Assembly (NCBI RefSeq): GCF_007748195.1
Contig: NZ_CP037920.1
Location: forward strand, 2,791,501 to 2,855,500
Origin: Gimesia aquarii
GTDB lineage: Bacteria > Planctomycetota > Planctomycetia > Planctomycetales > Planctomycetaceae
Direction of reading: 5' to 3'
Length of the DNA: 64,000 nucleotides
The notes below the pieces were generated by a model. That model saw only the letters and a program-made list of their open reading frames with translations. It had not been told where the DNA came from and searched no databases. Below, piece by piece: positions 28,343 through 37,642 of the stretch. The position numbers were made by a program, and so were the translations under genes. The number at the start of each line of letters is the position of its first letter. Position 1 is the first letter of the stretch.

Positions 28343-29050
28343 GTGGATTCAGCTCTAGATATACTCGTTGTGGCACCTCATCCTGATGATGCAGAAATCA
28401 GTGTGGGGGGGACGATTCTCGCTTGTAAACAGCAGGGGTCCAAAGTGGGAGTGATTGAACTAACTAATGGTGAACCAACGCCTTATGGAAGTCCAGAAAT
28501 CCGCATGCAAGAGACCGCCGCTGCAACACAAATTCTGGAGTTAGATTGGCGTGATAATCTGGGCCTGTCCAATCGAAGTCTGGAGTCTAACTTAGAAGCG
28601 CGGCGTAAATTGGCAGTGGTATTTCGCACACAGCGTCCCAAAGTCATTTTGGCGCCTTATTGGGAAGATGTACATCCCGATCATGTAGCTGCCAGTCATT
28701 TGACTGATGCAGCTCGATTCTGGTCCAAATTGAGTAAAACCGACATGGCGGGGGAACCCTATTGGCCGCCTCAGATCTATTATTTCTGGAGCATTCATCT
28801 GCGGATTCATCCTAAACCAAGCTTTGTATTCGATATTTCTGACCACATTGACCAGAAAATGCAGGCCATTCGATGTTATGAAAGCCAGATGCTGAGGGGC
28901 CGTTCTACAGAACATCCCACTATTCTGGATGACATCCAGGACCGCGCCCGATATTGGGGCTGGTCGATCCACCGCGCCTATGGTGAACCTTATGCCAGTC
29001 GTGAGGAGATCGGATTACAGAGTTTTCTACCATTATTATCCCAGAAATGA
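28343..29050 (+). CDS. LmbE/PIG-L family deacetylase, BshB1-like
   Basis: 235 residues, GTG start with AAGGAG seven bases upstream. The zinc-site motifs of the family are present: VVAPHPDDAEISVGGT near the N-terminus (HPDDAE) and HPDHVAAS further on. The overall length and the LTNGEPTPYGSPEIR-type segment resemble BshB1 (bacillithiol biosynthesis deacetylase), which removes acetyl from GlcNAc-malate; other LmbE deacetylases act on different N-acetylglucosamine conjugates. No bshA or bshC is in the window, so the pathway is unproven. The Gfo/Idh/MocA gene follows after 301 bases. Confidence 0.82.
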   Translation: MDSALDILVVAPHPDDAEISVGGTILACKQQGSKVGVIELTNGEPTPYGSPEIRMQETAAATQILELDWRDNLGLSNRSLESNLEARRKLAVVFRTQRPKVILAPYWEDVHPDHVAASHLTDAARFWSKLSKTDMAGEPYWPPQIYYFWSIHLRIHPKPSFVFDISDHIDQKMQAIRCYESQMLRGRSTEHPTILDDIQDRARYWGWSIHRAYGEPYASREEIGLQSFLPLLSQK

Positions 29051-29351
29051 GCGTAAAGAATGAGGGAAATAACGATTTCCCAAGTTGGGAAATCGAAAGT
29101 GATTTCGGAGGAAAATAACGCTTACTATATGATGAAATTTGGTTCAACCTTGAATATTCGTACTTTTATCGGTTAGACTTTGATTAACAGAGTTTAGTAA
29201 TCATGACTTTGAACGGCACAGAACAAATTCATATTGATGGCCGGATTTAGATCAGTCTAAAAATCATCAATTTGCAGTGGCTTTGTGCAATCCTACCTAA
29301 CAAAACTCGGTACAATCCTTCCATTGATATTTATTGAGGAGAACAAAGAAG
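29051..29351. other. 301-base intergenic region
   Basis: It holds the alternating inverted repeats at 29064-29106 just after the LmbE gene. The rest is AT-rich with GAGGAG before the next gene. No other RNA gene or clear promoter is seen. Confidence 0.5.
29064..29106 (+). repeat. Chain of alternating complementary segments (possible attenuator or processing site)
   Basis: Four segments alternate in complementarity: GGGAAAT (29064-29070), ATTTCCC (29075-29081), GGGAAAT (29087-29093) and GATTTC (29101-29106). Segment 2 can pair with 1 or with 3; segment 3 can pair with 2 or with 4. The 2-3 pairing is part of an 11-base arm inverted repeat (29073-29083 with 29085-29095). No T-run follows. It begins 14 bases after the LmbE stop. 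Confidence 0.55.
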
Positions 29352-30809
29352 ATGTCTCAACACTCTCGTCGCGAATTCCTTGAACAATCTATGTTTGCTG
29401 CAGCCAGCGCGGCAGCGTTGGGCGCTTCGATTCCTCATCTCTCTGCGGCAGAATCAGAATCGAGCAGTCCGAATGAAAAACTGCGAGTCGCCTTACTCGG
29501 AGTCAATGGTCGCGGTCAGTCTCATCTGAGTGCCTTCACTGGCCGAAAAGATACTGAAGTGGTAGCGGTTGTCGACCCTGATGAGAGTGTCGGGATGAAA
29601 AAAGGTGTCGGAAACGTTTACAAGAAGACGAACAAAAAACCAGCTTATTATAAAGATCTGCGAAAAGCGTTTGACGATCAGAAAATTGATATCGTCAGTA
29701 TTGCCACTCCGAATCACTGGCATGCCCTCGGAGCAATCTGGGCGATTCAAGCTGGTAAGGACGTTTATTGTGAAAAGCCCGTCAGTCACAATGTGAGTGA
29801 AGGACGACGGATTGTCGAAGCAGCTCGAAAATATAACAAGATCGTTCAAACAGGGACGCAATGCCGCTCACAACCGGGTTTGATTGATGCAATCAAATTT
29901 GTAAAAGATGGTGGTATTGGTGAAGTGAAGCTGGCTCGAGGAACCTGTTACAAACGACGAAAGTCGATTGGTCCTAAAGGCAACTATGATGTGCCTGCCA
30001 GTGTAGACTATGATCTCTGGCTTGGACCGGCACCTATGGCGCCGCTAACCCGAAAACGATTCCACTATGACTGGCATTGGCAAACACCCACGGGTAACGG
30101 TGATCTGGGGAACCAGGGGATTCACCAAATGGATGTTGCTCGCTGGGGATTAGGCGTCCATAGCATTGGAGACAGTGTGCAAGCCTACGGTGGTCGCCTT
30201 GGTTATGTTGATGCAGGTGATGTTGCCAATACACAGGTCAGTATTCATCAGTTTGGTGATAAGCGACTTGTATTTGAAGTCCGTGGCTTAGAAACCGAAG
30301 CGTACCGAGGTGCTAAGGTAGGAGTTATCTTCTACGGTTCAGAAGGTTATGTGGTGATTCCGAGCTATAACAGCGCTTCTGCTTTCGATCTAGATGGAAA
30401 ATTGATCAAGAAGTTTTCTGGTTCCGCAGATCACTTTGCAAACTTTGTGGATGCTGTTCGCAGTCGTAAAATTAGTGATCTGAATGCGGATATCGAAGAA
30501 GGTCATATATCCAGTGCCCTCTGTCACTTGGGTAACATTTCCTATGAACTTGGAGAAAAGGTTCCTGTGCAAGAGCTTAATGCCCGATTTACAGGTGATG
30601 CGGAAGCTCAGGAAACTTTAGGGCGTTACCGTGAGCACCTGAGCAATAACAAGCTTGATCCAGCCAAGACCCAAGTCAGCTTAGGGCCTGAGTTGAGTCT
30701 TGATGGTAAGAAGGAAGTCTTCACTGGTTCAATGGCATCCGCTGCAAACCCCAAACTGACACGTGAATATCGTGCCCCATTTGTGGTTCCTTCCACAGCG
30801 AAGCTCTAA
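29352..30809 (+). CDS. Tat-exported Gfo/Idh/MocA family oxidoreductase
   Basis: About 485 residues. It has a Tat signal (SRREFLEQSMFAAASAAALG), a Rossmann NAD(P)-binding part (RVALLGVNGRGQSH, then the conserved CEKPVS motif with its Lys) and an alpha/beta C-terminal domain. The usual HWHW-type segment appears as WHWQTPTGNGDLGNQGIHQMDVARW. ATG 29352 is preferred over TTG 29334 because GAGGAG lies upstream. Such exported Gfo/Idh/MocA proteins are abundant in planctomycetes and are thought to use sugars or sugar acids outside the cytoplasm. A terminator follows at 30839. Confidence 0.9.
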   Translation: MSQHSRREFLEQSMFAAASAAALGASIPHLSAAESESSSPNEKLRVALLGVNGRGQSHLSAFTGRKDTEVVAVVDPDESVGMKKGVGNVYKKTNKKPAYYKDLRKAFDDQKIDIVSIATPNHWHALGAIWAIQAGKDVYCEKPVSHNVSEGRRIVEAARKYNKIVQTGTQCRSQPGLIDAIKFVKDGGIGEVKLARGTCYKRRKSIGPKGNYDVPASVDYDLWLGPAPMAPLTRKRFHYDWHWQTPTGNGDLGNQGIHQMDVARWGLGVHSIGDSVQAYGGRLGYVDAGDVANTQVSIHQFGDKRLVFEVRGLETEAYRGAKVGVIFYGSEGYVVIPSYNSASAFDLDGKLIKKFSGSADHFANFVDAVRSRKISDLNADIEEGHISSALCHLGNISYELGEKVPVQELNARFTGDAEAQETLGRYREHLSNNKLDPAKTQVSLGPELSLDGKKEVFTGSMASAANPKLTREYRAPFVVPSTAKL

Positions 30810-30838
30810 AATGTTTGAGATTTATTGTGAATAAATTT

Positions 30839-30872
30839 GGCCCATTTGTCGTTTTGACAGATGGGCCTTTTT
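30839..30872 (+). terminator. Intrinsic terminator
   Basis: Arms GGCCCATTTGTC and GACAGATGGGCC (one mismatch) enclose GTTTT and are followed by TTTTT. It closes the Gfo/Idh/MocA transcript. Confidence 0.85.
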
Positions 30873-30879
30873 GTTGACA

Positions 30880-30888
30880 TGCTATAAT
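30880..30888 (+). promoter_or_regulatory. Extended -10 promoter for the isopropylmalate-synthase-like gene
   Basis: TGCTATAAT is a perfect extended -10 (TGn-TATAAT), lying right after the terminator and about 50 bases before the ATG at 30940. A transcript starting here excludes the in-frame ATG at 30871. Confidence 0.55.
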
Positions 30889-30939
30889 CCTCTGCAACTC
30901 AAAAACTGTGAGATCAACTTTTTGTATGGATACAATTTG

Positions 30940-32160
30940 ATGTTTCAGCTTTTCTCGCGTGCAAAAAAAAACGTTAAAAACAAAGTAAAGCGTGCGATCA
31001 TCCGACATCATCACCGGTCAGGTACTGTGTTATTCAGTGATACCACTTTACGGGATGGCGAACAGATGCCTGGCGCCACGTTGGATCCGATCGAGAAACT
31101 ACAAATCGCCAAAGCACTGGAGGCGGCAGGTGTCCATTCTTTAGACACTGGGTTCCCTGCATCTTCACAAGCAGATATCGAAGCCATTCAAAGTATGGTA
31201 GGTGTGATTAAAAAACCTGTACTCACAGCCTTGTGTCGCACATTGCCGGGTGATATTGACGCTGCTGAGTTGGCATTGGCTGGAAATCCACCACACAAAA
31301 GAGGGGTGAGTCTGTTTTGTGGAACCAGCCCTTTGCATCGCCAGTTTAAACTAGAGAAAAGTAAATCAGAAGTTCTAAAACTGATCGTTGATAGTATTCA
31401 ATATGCGGTAGAAAAATTTGATATTGTTGCTTTCAGTCCCGAAGACGCGAGTCGAACCGAACCCGATTTTCTGTGTGAGGTCTACCGAGAGGCGATTGCT
31501 GCCGGTGCCACGACGATTGGGTTTCCAGACACGGTGGGGATTCTGACGCCTTATAAAGCTCAGAATTTTATCTGCCAGATCCAAGATCAGGTCTCGGGTA
31601 TTGAAAACGTGTTGTTGGCAGTTCACTTTCACAATGATCTTGGTTTGGCGGTAGCGAATACATTAGCTTGTATTGAAGCAGGTGCCAATGTGGTGCAGTG
31701 CACTGTGAATGGTATCGGAGAGCGTGCCGGAAATGCGGCACTCGAAGAAGTTGCGATGGCATTGCATTTACATCAGGATGAGTTTGAGCGTCCCCATCAA
31801 TTGAATATCTCTCAGTTAGAGCCATTGTGTCAATTGGTCTCTGATTTGACAGGGATTTCACTCTCACCCATGAAGCCGGTGGCTGGCAGTAATATCTTTG
31901 CGACCGAAGCAGGAATTCATCAGGATGGCTTGCTCAAAAATCCTGATACTTATCTGCCTTATCGTCCAGAAACGGTAGGAGCAGATGGCATTAAGCTTGT
32001 GTTAGGACGGCACAGTGGAAAGAAAGCAATTCTACATCGGCTGCACGAATTGGGAAAAGAGCCAAACGAAAAAGTGGTGCAGCGCGTTTTACTCGCGATC
32101 AAAGAACTCCCCAAAGGGGAACTGGTCGATGATGATCTGTTACTGAGGCTGTCTGATTGA
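30940..32160 (+). CDS. Isopropylmalate/homocitrate synthase family enzyme without regulatory domain
   Basis: About 406 residues. [13 protein letters not shown] is the HMGL-like active-site start, [20 protein letters not shown] has the HxH metal motif, and [15 protein letters not shown] is the GxGERxGN motif of the LeuA/NifV family. [22 protein letters not shown] and LVLGRHSGK match the post-barrel subdomain. The C-terminal leucine-binding regulatory domain of LeuA is absent, as in homocitrate and citramalate-like synthases. It should condense acetyl-CoA with a 2-oxo acid; which one cannot be told here. The in-frame extension to 30871 is rejected because the promoter lies inside it. It converges on purQ with two bases between. 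Confidence 0.85.
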   Translation: MFQLFSRAKKNVKNKVKRAIIRHHHRSGTVLFSDTTLRDGEQMPGATLDPIEKLQIAKALEAAGVHSLDTGFPASSQADIEAIQSMVGVIKKPVLTALCRTLPGDIDAAELALAGNPPHKRGVSLFCGTSPLHRQFKLEKSKSEVLKLIVDSIQYAVEKFDIVAFSPEDASRTEPDFLCEVYREAIAAGATTIGFPDTVGILTPYKAQNFICQIQDQVSGIENVLLAVHFHNDLGLAVANTLACIEAGANVVQCTVNGIGERAGNAALEEVAMALHLHQDEFERPHQLNISQLEPLCQLVSDLTGISLSPMKPVAGSNIFATEAGIHQDGLLKNPDTYLPYRPETVGADGIKLVLGRHSGKKAILHRLHELGKEPNEKVVQRVLLAIKELPKGELVDDDLLLRLSD

Positions 32161-32162
32161 TG

Positions 32163-32978
32163 CTATTCAAAATAATTGACGGCATTACGGAAGAGCTGGA
32201 TACCTGCGCCTTCACCTTCCAGGCCGAGACGCGTCCATTGGGGATGTTGCGTTGCGAATAAAAAACGTTCAGGATGTGGCATCAAGCCTAAAATGCGTCC
32301 AGAGGGGTCGCCTAATGCAGCGATATTGTAAGCCGAACCGTTGGGATTGATTGGATAATCCAAGATCTCTGCTTGAAGAGTGGTTTCTGCTTCTCCTGAT
32401 TCACGATAACACATGGCGATTTGTTGATCGGCTTTCCAGCTTTCGATAACCGCCACATCGCTCACCGCAATGCGTCCTTCGGCATGGGCAATAGGAAGTT
32501 CAATCTGATCGATTCCCCTCAGAAATACATTTTCTGGTGCTAGCACTCCGAGTTGAACCCAGAGCGATGTATATTTTCCATTAGTATTCCAGGTCAGTGT
32601 TGCATCACGGCTTTGATTCGGTGGGGGAGGCCAACTTTTCGCACCGCCGGGAAGAATTCCGGCTTTGAGAAGAACTTGAAATCCGTTGCAAATCCCCAAA
32701 ACCAATTTATCTGCTGCAAGAAAATTCCCAATTGTTTCGGAGAGTTGTCCCTGCAAGTGACTGGCAAAGATCACACCGGCTCCTACATCATCCCCATAGC
32801 TGAAACCACCGGGAAGACAGAGAATCTGATAATCGTCTAACTGATTGGGATTCTCCAGCAATTGAAGCAAATGAATTCTTGTTGAATGGGCTCCGCAGAG
32901 ATCGAATGCATGTGCGGTTTCGATGTCGCAATTGGTTCCGGGTGCACGTAACACACAGACTTTTGGGGATTTTGACAT
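32163..32978 (-). CDS. purQ: Phosphoribosylformylglycinamidine synthase, glutaminase subunit (PurQ)
   Basis: 271 residues of a class I glutamine amidotransferase. The N-terminus CVLRAPGTNCDIETAHAF and the oxyanion segment LPGGFSYGDDVGAG are typical of PurQ. The nucleophile Cys is in LGICNGFQ, and the His/Glu pair in LMPHPER. It supplies ammonia from glutamine to PurL for purine synthesis, normally with PurS, but neither partner is in the window. It is somewhat longer than many bacterial PurQ proteins. It stands alone between convergent and divergent neighbours. Confidence 0.92.
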   Translation of the reverse strand: MSKSPKVCVLRAPGTNCDIETAHAFDLCGAHSTRIHLLQLLENPNQLDDYQILCLPGGFSYGDDVGAGVIFASHLQGQLSETIGNFLAADKLVLGICNGFQVLLKAGILPGGAKSWPPPPNQSRDATLTWNTNGKYTSLWVQLGVLAPENVFLRGIDQIELPIAHAEGRIAVSDVAVIESWKADQQIAMCYRESGEAETTLQAEILDYPINPNGSAYNIAALGDPSGRILGLMPHPERFLFATQHPQWTRLGLEGEGAGIQLFRNAVNYFE

Positions 32979-33328
32979 AAGAGCAGAACTAATCCTTACA
33001 ATTTCACTACAAATTCCAGGGGGGATGAGAATCGTTCTCGTTTAAGAGGATGCTATTGCGAAAACCATTTTTCTTCCAGAGTTACGGCGTTGATACCCTG
33101 TAAAAACTCTGTTTTCCTGTGTTCCCAAGAAATGATTATCGTTGTGGGTTTGTAAGTCTTTTATTATTAGTGGTTTATGTTGAATATTTTTTCCGGGGAC
33201 CAGTGGAAATCGATCTATTCGTTATAAAGTGAATCTGGTATAGTCCGCAACTCCTCACAGATTCTGTTCTGTCTTGATTTTCATCAAAATGAAATCAATG
33301 ATTTGCTTCTAAATAAGTATGCCGTTTC
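32979..33328. other. 350-base divergent intergenic region
   Basis: It should carry the promoters of purQ (minus) and the 33329 gene (plus). A weak TATAGT (about 33239-33244) lies on the plus strand without a good -35. No riboswitch or RNA gene recognised. Confidence 0.45.
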
Positions 33329-33688
33329 ATGAGCTTCTTTTTTCGTGTGTTCCTGCTTGCTTTATTGCTACCTGCTTGTTCGGGGTGCTTTAATTCCTAT
33401 AACACCCGGATTCCACGTATTTTTCCGGGGCGTCAGGCCATGACTCGCGGCCAGCGCATTCAGGAAAAAAAACTAATGGAACTCGAAGATCCATTGCCAT
33501 CCAGTGCTTTAGGTCCGGATGTAGTGCGCCCTCGCGAATTTGGAACTCAGCGAACCGAGTCAAGATTGGCGATTGAGCAGTCAATGCGTAGCCGTCCTTT
33601 TGTGCAGCCACGTCCAGGAGAGACTTTGCATCCTGTACCGGAATTATCGGGCCGCAATTCGAAATATCCAGAAGTCATTCGCCCTTAA
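33329..33688 (+). CDS. Small lipoprotein of unknown function
   Basis: 119 residues. A hydrophobic leader ends in LLPACSGC, a plausible lipobox. The mature part is basic and Pro/Arg-rich with no recognisable fold. No clear ribosome-binding site precedes the ATG. It lies 114 bases before the terpene-cyclase-fold gene and may share its transcript. Confidence 0.65.
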   Translation: MSFFFRVFLLALLLPACSGCFNSYNTRIPRIFPGRQAMTRGQRIQEKKLMELEDPLPSSALGPDVVRPREFGTQRTESRLAIEQSMRSRPFVQPRPGETLHPVPELSGRNSKYPEVIRP

Positions 33689-33802
33689 TCGGACTGACCG
33701 GATGTGCTTTTTCTATGCTTCTACTTTTCATTGCCTGTGCATTACGTACAATACAGTATATGAAGAGACGCTTTGAACTTTATTTCAGGGTAAGTAGCTA
33801 TT

Positions 33803-34900
33803 TTGAATTTTCAATTCTCCCAGTTCATACCACTCTCCAAATTGGCTGATCAATTTTGGCGCGCACTCCTGGTGTTGATCGCAATTTTTGCTATCGGGAG
33901 CACTACAGTCTACGCTCAGGTGGAAGTGAACCGTTCGATTGATGTACAAGGCAAAAAGTATTATACGCCACAGACGCGCGTTACCGTAAAGCGAGGTCTA
34001 AAATTTCTTGCCGAAAGACAACACCCCGATGGATCGTTTGGTTCCGGTTCCACGTTTAAAACGAATGTTGCTGTTACTGCCTTGTGTGGAATGGCGTTTC
34101 TAGCAGACGGGAATACACCGGGGCGAGGGAAATATGGACTTCAGGTCCAAAAGGCGGTTGATTTTATTCTGGCTTCCTGCAAACCATCTGGGTATATCAT
34201 TTCTCCCGAGAGCATTTCACACGGGCCCATGTATGGGCATGGTTTTGCCACCTTGTTTCTTGCCGAAGTCTATGGAATGACTCGTAGTAAAGATGTACGT
34301 GTAAAATTGGAAAAGGCTGTAGAACTGATTGTGAAGTCTCAAAATGCAAAAGGGGGGTGGCGATATACTCCCGAGAGTAAAGACGCTGATTTGTCAGTGA
34401 CGGTTTGCCAGATTATGGCATTAAGGGCTGCTCGAAATTGTGGAATCTTTGTTTCCAAAGACGTCATTGATCGTTGTATTGACTATGTTAAGAAAAGCCA
34501 GAATCCGGATGGAGGGTTTCGCTATCAACTTGTACGACAGGCAGTGAGTGAATTTCCGAGGTCCGCTGCGGGAGTTGTGGCCCTTTATAGCGCCGGGATT
34601 TATGAAGGGCCAGAAATTCAGAATGGACTGGCTTACTTAATGCGACATTTACCCAATCAGCGTTACTTTAGGGGGAGCCACTTTTTTTATGGCCAATATT
34701 ATGCCGTTCAGGCGATGTGGCAAGCTGGAGGTCAATATTGGGGACGTTGGTATCCTGCAATCAGAGAAGAATTAATTTCCGGCCAGATGACGAGTGGTGG
34801 TTGGCGTCCCGACAGTTCAAATTGCATCGAATATAGTACCGCCATGTCCTGTATTGTGTTACAGATTCCACGCAATAATATCCCTATCTTTCAGCGTTAA
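33803..34900 (+). CDS. Secreted prenyltransferase/squalene-cyclase-fold (alpha-toroid) protein
   Basis: 365 residues, TTG start (ORF opens after a TAA at 33791). After a signal peptide (LLVLIAIFAIGSTTVYAQ), QW-like repeats of the alpha/alpha toroid appear about every 45-50 residues: LKFLAERQHPDGSFG, AVELIVKSQNAKGGWRY, CIDYVKKSQNPDGGFRY. The acidic DxDD motif of squalene-hopene cyclases is not present, and the protein is exported, so it is unlikely to be a normal terpene cyclase. Planctomycetes have many such secreted toroid proteins of unknown role. It is 41 bases before the NPCBM gene and probably in an operon with it. Confidence 0.82.
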   Translation: MNFQFSQFIPLSKLADQFWRALLVLIAIFAIGSTTVYAQVEVNRSIDVQGKKYYTPQTRVTVKRGLKFLAERQHPDGSFGSGSTFKTNVAVTALCGMAFLADGNTPGRGKYGLQVQKAVDFILASCKPSGYIISPESISHGPMYGHGFATLFLAEVYGMTRSKDVRVKLEKAVELIVKSQNAKGGWRYTPESKDADLSVTVCQIMALRAARNCGIFVSKDVIDRCIDYVKKSQNPDGGFRYQLVRQAVSEFPRSAAGVVALYSAGIYEGPEIQNGLAYLMRHLPNQRYFRGSHFFYGQYYAVQAMWQAGGQYWGRWYPAIREELISGQMTSGGWRPDSSNCIEYSTAMSCIVLQIPRNNIPIFQR

Positions 34901-34941
34901 ACTAATTCTATCGGTTTCATAGTTTTTTTGTTCGGTGTGTT

Positions 34942-36138
34942 ATGCGATTTTCAGTGATCATCTATTTTTTTTGCTGCTTCATTTTAGAAGCGGCAGTGAT
35001 GGCTGCTGAGCTCTATCCGATCGAGGGGAATTTCGTTCAGGGTAAATTACTACAAATTAACCAGAATCAGATTACGTTACAGACAACATCAGGCAAACAA
35101 AGTTTTCCTGCCGATGAAACGATCAGGGTCAACTTGGGAAATCATAGTCTTCCACGGCCGAATGAAGGACTGATTGTTCTCGCGAATGATGATCGTATAC
35201 ATGCAAAATTACTTCGCTCCGAAGATGAAACGATCCTCATACGTTTAGTTTCCTATCCCGAAGTGGGAGAATTGAAAGTACCACTGGAAACGATACAGGC
35301 TGTTTATTTTCAATGGCCTTCTATGCAACAAGGTCGTTCACAATTTATAAAAAAAATTGCACGTATAGAAAAAAAGTCAGATCTCTTTTATTTGAAAAAC
35401 GGAGATTTTTTGGAAGGGGAATTTCTGGGATTTAATGCATCGACATTCCGATTCGAATCGAGGGCCGGCGAAACAGCGATTCCCCGGCGGGGAATTCGTT
35501 TTTTTTGTTTTAATCCTGAGTTGATCAATTTTCCGCAACCGGATCAGTTACACTATCAAATAGAACTGTCAGACGGTACACGTCTGACAGCATCTTCACT
35601 CACAATCGTCAAGAAAATGGCAAAGATCAAAACATTATTTGGGGCAGAGATCCAGATTGAGTTAAATCAATTGAATTCTATTGTTCCATTAGACGGAAAG
35701 GTCATTTACCTGTCACAACTCAAACCGACTGCTTATGAATTTACTCCTTTTTTTTCTCAACAGTGGGGTTGGAATCGAAATCGGAATGTTTTATCAGGAC
35801 CACTGATTGTAGGAGGTAAGGAATTTGCCTTTGGTATCGGAATGCACAGCGCTGCTGAATTGAGTTATGATCTTGATGGCAAATATGTCAGGTTCCAGAC
35901 AGAAGTTGGAATCGATGATGCAACTAATGGAGCAGGTAATGTTGAAGTAGCGATTCTCGTCGATAGACGCATTGTCTTTCAAAAAACGATTCGTGGAAGC
36001 AAACAGCAAGCAGTCGTCGTTCCACGTATCGATCTTACTGGTGCTAAAGAGTTAGTGCTGAAAGTGGACTTTGGGAAGAATGCAGATATTCAAGATCATG
36101 TCAACTGGTGTCGTCCAGTTTTGATTCTAAAGAAATAA
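34942..36138 (+). CDS. Secreted NPCBM-domain protein
   Basis: 398 residues. A signal peptide (about 1-22, cut after AVMA) is followed by beta-rich repeats (QGKLLQINQNQITLQT, then DDRIHAKLLRSEDETILIRL and DGDFLEGEFLGFNASTFRFES). The C-terminus (about 285-398) matches the NPCBM/NEW2 carbohydrate-binding module: GIGMHSAAELSYDLDGKY, then VGIDDATNGAGNVEVAI and WCRPVLI. It most likely binds sugars at the cell surface. It follows the toroid gene by 41 bases. Confidence 0.82.
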   Translation: MRFSVIIYFFCCFILEAAVMAAELYPIEGNFVQGKLLQINQNQITLQTTSGKQSFPADETIRVNLGNHSLPRPNEGLIVLANDDRIHAKLLRSEDETILIRLVSYPEVGELKVPLETIQAVYFQWPSMQQGRSQFIKKIARIEKKSDLFYLKNGDFLEGEFLGFNASTFRFESRAGETAIPRRGIRFFCFNPELINFPQPDQLHYQIELSDGTRLTASSLTIVKKMAKIKTLFGAEIQIELNQLNSIVPLDGKVIYLSQLKPTAYEFTPFFSQQWGWNRNRNVLSGPLIVGGKEFAFGIGMHSAAELSYDLDGKYVRFQTEVGIDDATNGAGNVEVAILVDRRIVFQKTIRGSKQQAVVVPRIDLTGAKELVLKVDFGKNADIQDHVNWCRPVLILKK

Positions 36139-36328
36139 CTCTGTTCTCTTTCGACGAATGCAATTTTGACTGCTGAGTAGCGTTAGCACGTCTTTTTTTC
36201 TATTCTGGAGTGCATCCAAGATAAAGATTGTAGCTTCCATGCTATTATAAATCTGGATCCAGGCTAATGACTGATGTTAGTCATAATTTTCATCCGTTAA
36301 CCTCGATTAATTACAAAGAAGACAGCTT

Positions 36329-37534
36329 ATGAAAACAATATCCATACTTCTATTCATTGTAGTGCTTGTGATTTCTCAGCAAGTATTCGCGGCAGAGAAA
36401 GTCGATACTTCGCCCGCTCCCGTAAAGATTGTTAAAGTCTTTCCCTATCTCAAAATTGATCGTCCGATTGTAGTTACCCATGCGGGTGATGGATCGAATC
36501 GCCTGTTTATTGCTTCGCAGAAGGGGAAAGTTTATGTCGTACCAAATACACCCGAAGATGAAGATCTTGAAGAAGGAAAGCTTTTTCTCGATATCTCGGA
36601 TCGTGTGACTTACAACGACAAACAGAATGAAGAAGGGTTGTTAGGACTTGCTTTTCATCCGAAATTTAAAGAGAACGGCGAGTTCTTTATCTATTACAGT
36701 ACCCCCGACAAACCCGTGAATACGTCAGTGATTTCGCGTTTTCGTGTGTCCGGGAATGACCCCGATAAAGCACTTGCAGATTCCGAAGAAGTATTGATGC
36801 GTGTGAAACAGCCTGCCTGGAATCATGGAGGTGGGACAGTAGTCTTTGGACCGGATGGAAAACTTTACATTGCCTTTGGAGATGGCGGTGCCGGGAATGA
36901 TGTTTTCCATAACGGTCAGAATTTGTCATCCGTTTTGGGAACGATCTGTCGAATCGATGTTGATCACAAGGACTCGGGATTAAACTACGCGATTCCCAAA
37001 GATAATCCTTTTTTACACGGAAAAAGTGCTGAGATCAAAACAGCCCGCAAGGAAATCTGGGCATATGGATTACGTAATCCCTGGCGAATCGCCTTCGACA
37101 CGAAAACGGGTATCCTCTGGGCCGGTGATGTGGGACAAAATATCTGGGAAGAGATAGATATTATTGTCAAAGGAGGGAACTATGGCTGGTCCGTCCGTGA
37201 AGGAAAACATCCATTCGGCCCAAACGGAGTGGAACCGCGTCCTCATTTAATTGAACCGATTTGGGAATACGATCATAGTGTAGGAAAATCGATTACCGGT
37301 GGCTCGGTTTATCGCGGTAAAAAGATTCCTGCGATACAAGGTGCGTACATTTACGGTGATTATGTCTCTGGTAAATTTTGGGCTTTAAAATATGATGCCC
37401 AGAACAAGAAAGTCACTGCAAACCATGTGATTGAATCGCCGAGCATCCCGGTGATGACATTCGGAACAGATCAGAATGGCGAGATGTTTCTTACTTCCTC
37501 TTTTAGTGAAATTTTTATGCTCAAATCAAAATAA
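36329..37534 (+). CDS. PQQ-dependent soluble sugar (aldose) dehydrogenase-like protein
   Basis: 401 residues with a signal peptide (ISILLFIVVLVISQQVFA). The propeller motifs of the GdhB/aldose sugar dehydrogenase family are present: GDGSNRLFIASQKGKVYV, LLGLAFHPKF, WNHGGGTVVFGPDGKLYIAFGDGG with the active-site His, and AYGLRNPWRIAFD, then WAGDVGQNIWEEID. It should oxidise sugars in the periplasm with PQQ. AAGAAG lies upstream of the ATG. The transcript ends at the terminator 37571-37617. Confidence 0.9.
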   Translation: MKTISILLFIVVLVISQQVFAAEKVDTSPAPVKIVKVFPYLKIDRPIVVTHAGDGSNRLFIASQKGKVYVVPNTPEDEDLEEGKLFLDISDRVTYNDKQNEEGLLGLAFHPKFKENGEFFIYYSTPDKPVNTSVISRFRVSGNDPDKALADSEEVLMRVKQPAWNHGGGTVVFGPDGKLYIAFGDGGAGNDVFHNGQNLSSVLGTICRIDVDHKDSGLNYAIPKDNPFLHGKSAEIKTARKEIWAYGLRNPWRIAFDTKTGILWAGDVGQNIWEEIDIIVKGGNYGWSVREGKHPFGPNGVEPRPHLIEPIWEYDHSVGKSITGGSVYRGKKIPAIQGAYIYGDYVSGKFWALKYDAQNKKVTANHVIESPSIPVMTFGTDQNGEMFLTSSFSEIFMLKSK

Positions 37535-37570
37535 TCAGATCTTGCATTTGAGTCTAATTTGCAACTAATA

Positions 37571-37617
37571 AAAGAAAAACCACGGAAGACCTAGTCAAGG
37601 TTCCGTGGTTTTTCTTT
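37571..37617. terminator. Bidirectional intrinsic terminator
   Basis: A perfect 17-base stem (arms 37571-37587 and 37601-37617) encloses 13 bases. Because the outer ends are A- and T-rich, it ends transcripts from both the sugar dehydrogenase gene and the convergent DUF2237 gene. Confidence 0.9.
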
Positions 37618-37642
37618 TTAATATGAATTGCTTGGTGTAATA

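Noticed and set aside
30874-30888. TTGACA and TATAAT read as a -35/-10 pair
   Set aside because: Only three bases separate them, far from 16-18. The upstream TTGACA at 30854 is 23 bases away and inside the terminator. Only the extended -10 is kept.
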